Shown here piece after piece: positions 1-5,483 of a stretch of DNA of 6,025 bases. A model generated the notes under the pieces. It worked only from the letters and a program-made list of their open reading frames with translations, was not told the DNA's origin and made no database searches. This stretch comes from Bacteroidales bacterium (GTDB lineage: Bacteria > Bacteroidota > Bacteroidia > Bacteroidales > P3). Within the stretch, counting starts at the first letter, position 1, and every line of letters begins with the position of its first letter. The stretch lies in NCBI GenBank assembly GCA_023227645.1, contig JALNVJ010000100.1, forward strand, positions 1 through 6,025, written 5' to 3'. A program made the translations under genes and the position numbers.

Positions 1-131
1 AGTTTAAATAAATTAGTTGAGATTTTCAACCAGTCGATATCTAGTTTCTTCTTTTCGCTAATAAAAACTTCCTCTAATTCATCTTTCGGAATATTTGGAT
101 TTTTTTGATTAAAGAAAAATATATTTAGCAA
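1..131 (-). CDS. possible edge-truncated coding frame, unrecognised
   Basis: On the minus strand one frame is open from a TAG at 206-204 to the left edge, about 67 codons. The part from TTG at 131 reads LLNIFFFNQKNPNIPKDELE and continues with EEVFISEKKK and LDIDWLKISTNLFK. Many codons are of the RNY type (GAT, GAA, ATT, AAT, ATC), and the acidic and lysine-rich composition looks protein-like. Against it, there is no in-frame ATG, no ribosome-binding site, and the upstream end of the frame overlaps the promoter-like site of the divergent regulator gene. The start at TTG 131 is only a placeholder. It could be the 5' end of a gene with a non-ATG start, a remnant that lost its start, or chance. 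I do not recognise a family. Confidence 0.28.
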   Translation of the reverse strand, partial: MLNIFFFNQKNPNIPKDELEEVFISEKKKLDIDWLKISTNLFK

Positions 132-163
132 TATAGGAAAAGAGCCTTTAGAATTTATGGTAG

Positions 164-171
164 TATCTTTG
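164..171 (+). promoter_or_regulatory. -7 promoter element (TATCTTTG) of the AraC-type gene
   Basis: TATCTTTG fits the Bacteroidota -7 consensus TAnnTTTG and is followed by GC. It would start transcription near 177, leaving a leader of about 30 nt before the ATG at 206. No TTG is present 17-23 bp upstream, so the -33 box is poor, which suggests a weak or activator-dependent promoter. The element lies inside the inverted repeat TCTTTG-N9-CAAAGA (166-171 and 181-186). Confidence 0.5.
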
Positions 172-186
172 CATTCGGAACAAAGA
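166..186. promoter_or_regulatory. possible operator: inverted repeat TCTTTG-N9-CAAAGA
   Basis: Two perfect 6-bp arms (166-171, 181-186) are separated by 9 bp. The left arm overlaps the -7 element, and the right arm falls at or just after the expected start of transcription. A protein bound here would block the promoter, so autoregulation by the adjacent regulator is possible. The arms are short and AT-rich, and AraC-family proteins more often bind direct repeats, so this is speculative. Confidence 0.25.
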
Positions 187-205
187 ATAAAAGATAAAAT
201 TAACT

Positions 206-1066
206 ATGAGTAATAATGATTCTACAAAACAAGACTATTTAAGAAGAGTAAACCTTGTTATTGACTATATTGATAAAAATTTAGACAAAGAAATAACCCT
301 TTCTACTCTTGCAGAAATATCATCATTCTCTCCTTTTCATCTTCATAGAATAGTTCGTGCATTCTTAAACGAACCAATAGGAGTTTATATAACAAGGCAA
401 AGAGTTAAAAAAGCAGCATCATTAATTCGTAGTACAGATTTATCCATTCAAGATATTGCATTTATGATAGGATATGATATGCCTTCATCTCTTTCCAAAG
501 CATTTAAGCAACTTTATAATATATCTCCAACAGAATACCGAACCAATAAAAAAATAGTAATTATGAACAGAAACATTTCAACTGAAGATTATGAACTTCA
601 AGAACCAAAAATTGTAGAGCGTCCTGATAGTAAAGTTATCTATATACAGATAATTGGACAATATGGAAATGAAGAATACAATGGAGCGTGGGAAAGAATA
701 TGCCAATTTGCAGGTAAAAACAATCTCTTTTGGCAAAAGAACGAGTTTTTAGGAATTGGACATGATGACCCATCAGTAACAGAAGCATCTAAATGTCGTT
801 ATGATGCTTGTATTACAATTGAAAGAGATGTAAAACCAGAAGGAGAAGTAGGATTTAAAACCATAAAAGGAGGAAAATATGCAGTGTTTTTCCATAAAGG
901 TCCTTACGATAAATTTCAAATAATATATAATGCAATATTTAGAAAATGGCTCCCTGAAAGTCCTTACCAACTAAGAGAATCTCCAAGCTTTGAAAGTTAT
1001 ATTAATGATCCTTGCAAAGTCAAACCAGAAAACTTAGAAAGCTTAATCTATATACCAATTCAATAA
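206..1066 (+). CDS. AraC-family transcriptional regulator with C-terminal GyrI-like effector domain
   Basis: A 286-residue cytoplasmic DNA-binding regulator. Residues about 12-112 form the AraC/XylS two-helix-turn-helix domain. The first HTH lies around LSTLAEISSFSPFHLHRIV (32-50). The second lies around IQDIAFMIGYDMPSSLSKAF (81-100) and ends in the family signature FKQLYNISPTEYR (100-112). Residues about 130-286 match the GyrI-like (SOUL/AraC effector-binding) fold: a VIYIQIIGQYG strand, a GIGHDDP turn, CRYDACITI, then GGKYAVFFHKGPYD and a final SLIYIPIQ strand. In this family (Rob- and BmrR-like sensors) that domain binds small hydrophobic or cationic ligands. Length is normal and the gene is intact. 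The ATG follows a promoter-like site by a short leader; no Shine-Dalgarno is visible, as usual in Bacteroidota. The target genes and ligand cannot be read from the window: it stands alone and converges on the bisphosphatase gene. Confidence 0.93.
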   Translation: MSNNDSTKQDYLRRVNLVIDYIDKNLDKEITLSTLAEISSFSPFHLHRIVRAFLNEPIGVYITRQRVKKAASLIRSTDLSIQDIAFMIGYDMPSSLSKAFKQLYNISPTEYRTNKKIVIMNRNISTEDYELQEPKIVERPDSKVIYIQIIGQYGNEEYNGAWERICQFAGKNNLFWQKNEFLGIGHDDPSVTEASKCRYDACITIERDVKPEGEVGFKTIKGGKYAVFFHKGPYDKFQIIYNAIFRKWLPESPYQLRESPSFESYINDPCKVKPENLESLIYIPIQ

Positions 1067-1089
1067 AGAGCATTAAGTAAAATAAAAAT

Positions 1090-1122
1090 GAAAACCCATT
1101 GAAATCTAATCGATGGGTTTTC
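1090..1122. terminator. bidirectional intrinsic terminator hairpin between convergent genes
   Basis: A 12-bp stem (1090-1101 with 1111-1122, one G-U pair) encloses a 9-nt loop. The stem core is AAAACCCAT/ATGGGTTTT. Read on the minus strand it is followed by a U-rich run (TTTTCATTTTTATTTT), so it is a good terminator for the bisphosphatase transcript. On the plus strand the only U run is the TTTTC at the stem end, so termination of the regulator transcript is weaker but plausible. It sits 23 bp after the regulator's stop and 28 bp beyond the bisphosphatase stop. Confidence 0.8.
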
Positions 1123-1150
1123 TATTAAAAACAAGAATAATTAGATTTAC

Positions 1151-3112
1151 TTATTTTTCTTTTATCAAACCTTGGTTAAAAGCTTGAATTAATCTCTTTA
1201 AGTCATCAATTTGACGATAAAGTTCCGCTCCTATTTCTGTGTCTTTTACTAAAATTGGAGTTGAATGGGATTCTATTTTAAAGTTTTTTGAAATAATATC
1301 AGATTCATTTTCTATTGCCTCTTGTCGAGAAGAAAATGGCTCGTGTTCTACTAGGAACATTCTCACTGAGCTATAAACTAATGTGTATCCACCAATTCCT
1401 GTTTGTTGTTGGTATGTTTTTGACATTCCTCCATCTATTACTAATAGCCTACCATTTGCTAATATTGGGCTCTCCCCTTTCTTAACCTTAACTGGTATAT
1501 GTCCATTAATTATTCTAGCATTCCTATTATTTAGTCCAAATTCATTAAGAATCATTTCGCAAAAAGGTTCTTCATGTCTTAGTTTAAAATAAATATCAAG
1601 GATTTCATCTTGTTGTTTTTTGTCATCAATCAAATATCTCTCATAGGTTGCCATTTTATGCTTCCCAAATATTGGGGAGACTGGTCCTGACCATAGATAC
1701 CAGAAATAATCTCCGTCATTTGTTTCTTCTTCGGTGTTATTTCTATTTAACCATACGTTTCTAATTGTTTTTTCTAGTATATCACAAAGTTCTTTTCCTT
1801 TAACCATTTTCCCTTTATGATTAAATTCTCTAAATTCTGTTTCATTCTTCATAGGTATACATCCGTGAAGCATTAGATTATTGTTAAAGGTCAAATAAAT
1901 GCTTCCTTTTGCAAACAAAAATGATATATGGTCTTGCATTTTGTAGGAGTTAAGGAATGAGTATTTGAGTTTATTCATAACAAATTCCTCTTCTGGAGTT
2001 AAGGTATATGGATCCTTAGGATCAATTGTTGGATATTCTTTATCCAATAGGTCATATGTCTTTCCCATAATTGTAATTGTACCTTTATCATAGTCAACCT
2101 TATCTAATAATAAACGATGATCCATTTCAAAGTTAGGGTTTCTTTTAATAAGTTGTCCCTCAAGTTTAAAACTAATAACTGCTATTGCCTTATGAATTAT
2201 AGTCATTAGTCTAACATTAGAGTCTTTAAAGTTTTCTGGTTCTGTTCCCTTTGGAATAAAAGGAATTGCTAGATCGTTTTCATATGTTGAAAGTGCAAAA
2301 CTAACTAGTGACATAAGATTTATACCGTAATCGTCTTCAGTGGTATCAAGACTACCATAACGGGCTGTTAAACGAATAACCTCTGCAATATCTAATTTAT
2401 TCCCACAAGCGGCTCCCATCCAAATAATATCATGGTTTCCCCATTGAATATCAACTGAATGATGGCCTTTAAGCTTTTCCACAACATCAACTGCCTTTGG
2501 TCCTCTATCATAGATGTCACCAATAATATGAAGACGGTCAATTAGCATTCTTTTTATAAAAACACAAATTGATTCTATAAAATAATCTGAACGCTTAAGG
2601 TTAATTATAGATTTAATAATGCTTTCGTAGTAGTTTTTTTTATCTGGATTAGTTTCGTTTAGTAGCTCATCAATAATAAAAGCATATTCTTCTGGCATTG
2701 CTTTTCTTACCTTTGAACGTGTGTATTTCTTAGTTACTTCTTTTGCTAATTCAACTAATCGATTTAAGGTAATGCTATACCATTCTTCATTTACTACTCC
2801 ATGAGAAATAAGACTCCTTAATTTCTCATTTGGATAGTAAATTATCGTTGCAAGTTGGTTCTTTTCGGCTTTTGTTATTTTATTTCCAAAAACATCTTCA
2901 ATTTTTCTCTTAACAGAACCTGAGGCATTTGATAAGATATGATTGAATGTGTCATATTCGCCATGAATATCGGTAACATAATGTTCAGTTCCCTTTGGCA
3001 AAAGTTGAATTGCTTCAAGATTAATTATCTCAGTACTTGCTGCCTGTATGGTAGAGAAGTTTTTTGAAAGCTCTTGTAAGAATTTTAATTCATCATTGCT
3101 AATTGCATTCAT
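1151..3112 (-). CDS. fbp: fructose-1,6-bisphosphatase, class III
   Basis: Hydrolyses fructose-1,6-bisphosphate to fructose-6-phosphate plus phosphate (EC 3.1.3.11), the irreversible gluconeogenic step, in the cytoplasm. At 653 residues it has the length of the class III (Firmicutes/Bacteroidota) family, which is unrelated to class I and II enzymes. The metallophosphatase motifs are all present: TDIHGEYD (D48, H50), GDIYDRGP (198-205) and WGNHD (224-228, N226, H227). A C-terminal INGHIPVK segment (H538) and the conserved LLVIDGGMSKTYQQQTGIGG block (556-575) are also there. The ATG at 3112 gives the usual N-terminus running into EIINLEAIQLLPKGTEHY. No residue is obviously missing and no frameshift is seen. 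It lies 45 bp downstream of the phosphofructokinase gene on the same strand with no promoter or terminator visible between, so co-transcription is likely. Its transcript ends at the hairpin at 1090-1122. Confidence 0.97.
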   Translation of the reverse strand: MNAISNDELKFLQELSKNFSTIQAASTEIINLEAIQLLPKGTEHYVTDIHGEYDTFNHILSNASGSVKRKIEDVFGNKITKAEKNQLATIIYYPNEKLRSLISHGVVNEEWYSITLNRLVELAKEVTKKYTRSKVRKAMPEEYAFIIDELLNETNPDKKNYYESIIKSIINLKRSDYFIESICVFIKRMLIDRLHIIGDIYDRGPKAVDVVEKLKGHHSVDIQWGNHDIIWMGAACGNKLDIAEVIRLTARYGSLDTTEDDYGINLMSLVSFALSTYENDLAIPFIPKGTEPENFKDSNVRLMTIIHKAIAVISFKLEGQLIKRNPNFEMDHRLLLDKVDYDKGTITIMGKTYDLLDKEYPTIDPKDPYTLTPEEEFVMNKLKYSFLNSYKMQDHISFLFAKGSIYLTFNNNLMLHGCIPMKNETEFREFNHKGKMVKGKELCDILEKTIRNVWLNRNNTEEETNDGDYFWYLWSGPVSPIFGKHKMATYERYLIDDKKQQDEILDIYFKLRHEEPFCEMILNEFGLNNRNARIINGHIPVKVKKGESPILANGRLLVIDGGMSKTYQQQTGIGGYTLVYSSVRMFLVEHEPFSSRQEAIENESDIISKNFKIESHSTPILVKDTEIGAELYRQIDDLKRLIQAFNQGLIKEK

Positions 3113-3157
3113 AACATATATTTTTTATTAATACTATAATTATGCCATAACTATTAT

Positions 3158-4387
3158 TTAATTCTCTGGTTTTATTTTAGGAAAATCGTATTCAAAGGTT
3201 GGGTAGTTTGGTTTACCAATTATCTTTGATAGAAAGTCGGTAAAATAGTCGGTAAAAGTAAAAGTATTTTCATCGAAATATTCTTTTGGAAGTGAAAGAT
3301 TGCCAATTGATGACATATCAATAGCATCACAGTTATACTCCTCAACCTCTTCTGTAGGCAAAATATACTTCATAACTGGCATCTTTCCATAATCTTCTCT
3401 TAAAATCAAGTCAACAACTTTATCAGCCAAAGCAAGGGTTAATTTTTTATCATATTCAAAACACCTTCCTCCTCTTGGATAATACCCTGTTACTTGAGAA
3501 CGAGTTTGAATTTTTAGTGTTGAAGATATTTCATGAGCAATTATTCCGCTAATACCTCCTAAGAGTGCGTGACCATACTCATCTAATTCCTTTGAAGCAT
3601 AAACAACATCAGTCTTTCCAGTTTTTTCATTATACCATTTAACCCCTTCAGAAACTGAAATTAAGACTGTTTGTTTTCTTTTGTATCTTTCGTTTACAAT
3701 ATTAAAGAAATTTTCTTTTCTTTCTTTTGTCATTTCAATTTCGGGCACTAATGAAATCTTAGCTCCACCAAAAGATCCTGCACCAGTTAACCATCCTGCA
3801 TTTCTTCCCATAACTTCCATAACCATTATTCTGGAATGACTTTCGGCATTGGTTTTGATAATTGAGGCAAACTCTGCAATTCTGTGAGCAGCTGAAGGAT
3901 AGCCTGGACAAATAACTGATTCTATTTCTTTACCACCAAAACTATGGCTTGTAAGTGTTCTTAAATCATTATCAATAGTTTTTGGAAAACCAATAACAGG
4001 AATACCTTCTTGTTCGTATAATCGTTTGGCAGCACCATTTGTATCATCTCCTCCTATAGTTACAAGAATATCTATCTTATATCTTTTCAAATTTTTAATT
4101 ACTTGGGAGGTTCTGTCTTCAGGGTTTGATTTAGAAGGGAAAGGATTAGTTCTTGAAGAGCGGATTGCTGTTCCTCCATAATAGCTATTATAGGGTTGAT
4201 TGGTTAAATCCACAATATCACCATCTCCTAAAAGACCTAACCAACCTTTTTTGATACCATAAACTTTAAAACCTAACATTGAAGCTCTGTTTCTTACTGC
4301 ATCAATACTTGAGTTTATTGCAGGAGTATCTCCTCCTCCCGATAATATTGCTATTGTTTTACCCTTGAAGAGTTTATCGTCTACCAT
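3158..4387 (-). CDS. pfp: 6-phosphofructokinase, probably pyrophosphate-dependent
   Basis: Phosphorylates fructose-6-phosphate to fructose-1,6-bisphosphate. The 409-residue protein has the PFK fold motifs: AILSGGGDTPAIN (13-25, phosphoryl-donor loop), GGTAIRSSRTNPF (71-83), TIGGDDT (110-116), GFPKTIDND (133-141; D139 aligns with the catalytic Asp), MEVMGRNAGWL (190-200, substrate-binding MGR) and a later SVSEGV. Two positions decide the donor. ATP enzymes have Gly in GGDG and in PGTIDND; here they are D115 (GGDD) and K136 (PKTIDND), the pattern of PPi-dependent enzymes (EC 2.7.1.90), whose reaction is reversible. Length, about 90 residues over the bacterial ATP type, agrees. Donor preference is inferred. 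The stretch after IDND (142-165) departs from the common T-x-GF-x-TA pattern. A strong promoter lies just upstream (4444-4474), and the ATG at 4387 leaves a leader of about 50 nt. Confidence 0.93.
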   Translation of the reverse strand: MVDDKLFKGKTIAILSGGGDTPAINSSIDAVRNRASMLGFKVYGIKKGWLGLLGDGDIVDLTNQPYNSYYGGTAIRSSRTNPFPSKSNPEDRTSQVIKNLKRYKIDILVTIGGDDTNGAAKRLYEQEGIPVIGFPKTIDNDLRTLTSHSFGGKEIESVICPGYPSAAHRIAEFASIIKTNAESHSRIMVMEVMGRNAGWLTGAGSFGGAKISLVPEIEMTKERKENFFNIVNERYKRKQTVLISVSEGVKWYNEKTGKTDVVYASKELDEYGHALLGGISGIIAHEISSTLKIQTRSQVTGYYPRGGRCFEYDKKLTLALADKVVDLILREDYGKMPVMKYILPTEEVEEYNCDAIDMSSIGNLSLPKEYFDENTFTFTDYFTDFLSKIIGKPNYPTFEYDFPKIKPEN

Positions 4388-4443
4388 AATTTAATTTTTT
4401 ATTAAGAATAATATGATGTAATTATTTAATTATATATTTAATG

Positions 4444-4474
4444 CAAAAATAGAAAAGAACTTTGACTAATCAAA
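4444..4474 (-). promoter_or_regulatory. Bacteroidota promoter for the phosphofructokinase-bisphosphatase genes
   Basis: On the minus strand TTTG (4474-4471) is followed after exactly 19 bp by TATTTTTG (4451-4444), a full match to TTTG-N19-TAnnTTTG. Transcription would start near 4438, about 50 nt before the ATG at 4387. The -33 box lies inside the last codons of the upstream DUF3109 gene (TGC TTT GAT TAG), so this promoter uncouples the sugar-phosphate genes from that gene. Confidence 0.75.
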
Positions 4475-5035
4475 GCAATTCTCTTCAATTTGCAAAATTA
4501 ATTCTTCGTACCATTTTTCTCCAAATTTTCGAATCAATGGAGTTTTAAGCATTTTGTAAAGCGGTAGTTTTTGCTTTTCTCCCTCAATAACTGCACTCTT
4601 GCAAACGTCCCAAACATGGTAGTTAACAGCAATAAACTCACCATAGTTTTCAACCCTTATTGGATAAAGATGACAAGAAATTGGCTTTTGAAAATCTACC
4701 TTTCCATCCTCATAGGCTCTTTCAATGGCACATTTAGCTATTTCACCATCATAGGATAAAAACACGCAATCTTTGCTATCGATTAATCTAGTACATAAAT
4801 CTCCAGTTATATCGATATCCGATACTCCATTAATTTCAATTTCTTTAATACCTTTTTCTGTAAGGTAAGGTTTAATTTGAGGTAGTATTTTCTTTAATAT
4901 TTTCACTTCTTCCTTCTCCAAAGGTGCCCCAGCATCTCCTTCAACACAACATTTTCCCTGACATTTTAGGAGGTCGCAACAAAAGTTTACATACTTAATG
5001 TCTTCACTGACAATAGAATTTTGAACAACTAACAT
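4466..5035 (-). CDS. DUF3109 family cysteine-rich protein
   Basis: A 189-residue protein of unknown function, recognised as DUF3109 by the N-terminal block FCCDLLKCQGKCCVEGDAGA (18-37) and the later PISCHLYPIR (118-127). Eleven cysteines are present: C19, C20, C25, C29, C30, C81, C90, C102, C121, C145 and C187. The CxxxCC arrangement (25-30) resembles that of the YkgJ-type zinc- or iron-chelating families, so a bound metal or Fe-S cluster is likely but not shown. There is no signal peptide or membrane segment, so it is probably cytoplasmic. The ATG at 5035 gives the usual short lead (LVVQNSIVSEDIKYV) before the first cysteines. It is the first gene of the minus-strand cluster, 78 bp before the phosphofructokinase with no terminator between, so readthrough is possible. 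For its own promoter only a partial -7 match (TAATTTTG, 5090-5083, minus strand) is seen, without a -33 box. Confidence 0.88.
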   Translation of the reverse strand: MLVVQNSIVSEDIKYVNFCCDLLKCQGKCCVEGDAGAPLEKEEVKILKKILPQIKPYLTEKGIKEIEINGVSDIDITGDLCTRLIDSKDCVFLSYDGEIAKCAIERAYEDGKVDFQKPISCHLYPIRVENYGEFIAVNYHVWDVCKSAVIEGEKQKLPLYKMLKTPLIRKFGEKWYEELILQIEENCFD

Positions 5036-5158
5036 GTAAATAGCTTTATTATTATTAATTAATAAGGTCTGTTTTCAATCTTCAAAATTACCAAATATTC
5101 CTTTAAGACTATAATTAATTCCATAATTTAATTTTATCTAACTAATCTAAATCACTAT

Positions 5159-5182
5159 AATCAAGAAAGAAATTCTTTAAAC
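5159..5182 (+). repeat. left arm of 24-bp perfect inverted repeat
   Basis: Runs from AATCAAG to TTTAAAC and is the exact reverse complement of 5316-5339. Two further pairs (5156-5157 with 5341-5342) follow one mismatch, giving 26 of 27. The arm is nearly palindromic itself (AAAGAAATTCTTT, 5166-5178). Confidence 0.95.
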
Positions 5183-5201
5183 TAAGGAAGAAATTCCTAA
5201 G
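5182..5201. repeat. small hairpin with GAAA loop at the start of the array
   Basis: CTAAGGAA (5182-5189) pairs with TTCCTAAG (5194-5201) with one A-A mismatch around the loop GAAA (5190-5193), a GNRA-type tetraloop if read as plus-strand RNA. AAGAAATTC occurs both here (5188-5196) and in the left arm (5167-5175), 21 bp apart, close to the array period. Its right side overlaps the first tandem unit. Confidence 0.5.
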
Positions 5202-5284
5202 ATGTACATCTCAGTGTGCTAAGATGTACATCTCAAGACGCTAAGATGCACATCTCAGTAAGCTAAGATGTGCATCTCAGTAAA
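5197..5284. repeat. four tandem 22-bp units, each an 18-bp near-palindrome plus 4-bp spacer
   Basis: Units begin at 5197, 5219, 5241 and 5263, exactly 22 bp apart. The core is CTAAGATGTACATCTCAG, with spacers TGTG, GACG, TAAG and TAAA. Eight of the nine base pairs of the core are self-complementary, and the central AGATGTACATCT is a perfect 12-bp palindrome in units 1 and 2. Unit 3 has AGATGCACATCT and unit 4 AGATGTGCATCT, exact reverse complements of each other. Unit 2 ends in A instead of G. Spacers vary while cores are kept, so the core is probably what matters. A 22-bp step is about two helical turns, which would put protein sites on one DNA face. Confidence 0.95.
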
Positions 5285-5315
5285 ACTAAACAAAGATGTA
5301 GAAATTTATTAGTTC

Positions 5316-5339
5316 GTTTAAAGAATTTCTTTCTTGATT
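5316..5339 (-). repeat. right arm of 24-bp perfect inverted repeat
   Basis: Reads GTTTAAAG at its inner end and CTTGATT at its outer end, with all 24 bases complementary to 5159-5182. As RNA or extruded DNA the two arms would close the whole element into one long stem. Confidence 0.95.
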
Positions 5340-5385
5340 CTAATAATTTTATTTATAAAAATATTCAAGTAATTTGAGATATTAT

Positions 5386-5410
5386 TCCAATTTTCCTTAT
5401 ATTAATTGGA
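5386..5410. promoter_or_regulatory. possible operator: TCCAATT-N11-AATTGGA
   Basis: Two perfect 7-bp arms (5386-5392, 5404-5410) have centres 18 bp apart. The right arm covers the TTG of the adjacent promoter's -33 box (5406-5408), the place where a repressor would act. No regulator for it is evident and the arms are AT-rich, so it may be chance. Confidence 0.3.
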
Positions 5411-5438
5411 GTATAATATAATATTATTTGTATCTTTG
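5406..5438 (+). promoter_or_regulatory. Bacteroidota promoter for the secreted-protein gene
   Basis: TTG (5406-5408), 22 bp, then TATCTTTG (5431-5438) fits TTG-N17-23-TAnnTTTG, although the spacing is at the long end. The start would fall near 5444, leaving about 40 nt of A-rich leader before ATG 5484. It is outside and downstream of the inverted-repeat element, so the element is not in this gene's predicted transcript. Confidence 0.6.
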
Positions 5439-5483
5439 TAGCTTATATAAAGAATAGTAATTAATCTAATATCTTAAAGAGAT

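Larger units (their letters stand above)
5159..5339. mobile_element. MITE-like non-coding element: 24-bp terminal inverted repeats around a tandem palindrome array
   Basis: A 181-bp unit is bounded by perfect 24-bp inverted repeats with 133 bp between them. Inside are an imperfect hairpin with a GAAA loop (5182-5201), four 22-bp units (5197-5284) and a degenerate half-unit (CTAA at 5286, AGATGTA at 5294-5300). There is no transposase or open frame. Terminal inverted repeats without coding capacity are the mark of miniature inverted-repeat elements. From memory, the 'BrickBuilt' elements of Porphyromonas gingivalis also nest short tandem repeats within MITEs, so the architecture has a precedent in this phylum; relatedness is not claimed. 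A target-site duplication is not convincing (only CTA at 5155-5157 and 5340-5342, offset by one base). It could instead be a structured RNA or a binding array that never moved. Confidence 0.5.
5036..5483. other. 448-bp divergent intergenic region with a structured non-coding element
   Basis: No coding frame of useful length is seen on either strand. From left to right it holds an AT-rich leader for the DUF3109 gene (5036-5158), the inverted-repeat element with tandem palindromes (5159-5339), an AT-rich spacer, a 7-bp inverted repeat (5386-5410), and the promoter of the secreted-protein gene (5406-5438) with a leader of about 40 nt. Confidence 0.85.

Noticed and set aside
773..970. Minus-strand open frame inside the AraC-type gene
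   Set aside because: Antisense shadow of a well-supported gene; low-complexity Phe/Tyr/Ser-rich translation with no promoter or homology signal.
1383..1592. Plus-strand open frame inside the bisphosphatase gene
   Set aside because: Lies antisense to the conserved C-terminal metal-binding blocks of the enzyme; no independent evidence of coding.
3139..3151. Inverted repeat TTATG-C-CATAA between the phosphofructokinase and bisphosphatase genes as a terminator
   Set aside because: One-base centre and weak A-T pairing cannot form a stable RNA hairpin, and no U-run follows; treated as chance.
4571..4759. Plus-strand open frame inside the DUF3109 gene
   Set aside because: Antisense to the conserved cysteine-containing region; the translation resembles no known protein.
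5083..5090. Promoter of the DUF3109 gene (TAATTTTG on the minus strand)
   Set aside because: Fits TAnnTTTG, but no TTG lies 17-23 bp upstream and the region is AT-rich, so not listed as a separate feature.
5197..5284. CRISPR array
   Set aside because: The spacers are only 4 bp and the whole period is 22 bp; CRISPR spacers are roughly 25-40 bp. No cas gene is nearby.
5159..5339. Plasmid iteron origin or integron attC site
   Set aside because: No replication initiator or integrase gene is present, and the neighbours are core metabolic genes; the arms and units do not show attC R/L box layout.
5159..5339. Ordinary intrinsic terminator
   Set aside because: The region lies between the 5' ends of divergent genes, the stem is AT-rich with a 133-nt interior, and no U-run follows in a useful place.
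5155..5342. CTA target-site duplication flanking the inverted-repeat element
   Set aside because: Three bases, displaced by one base on the left side, in an AT-rich setting; not better than chance.
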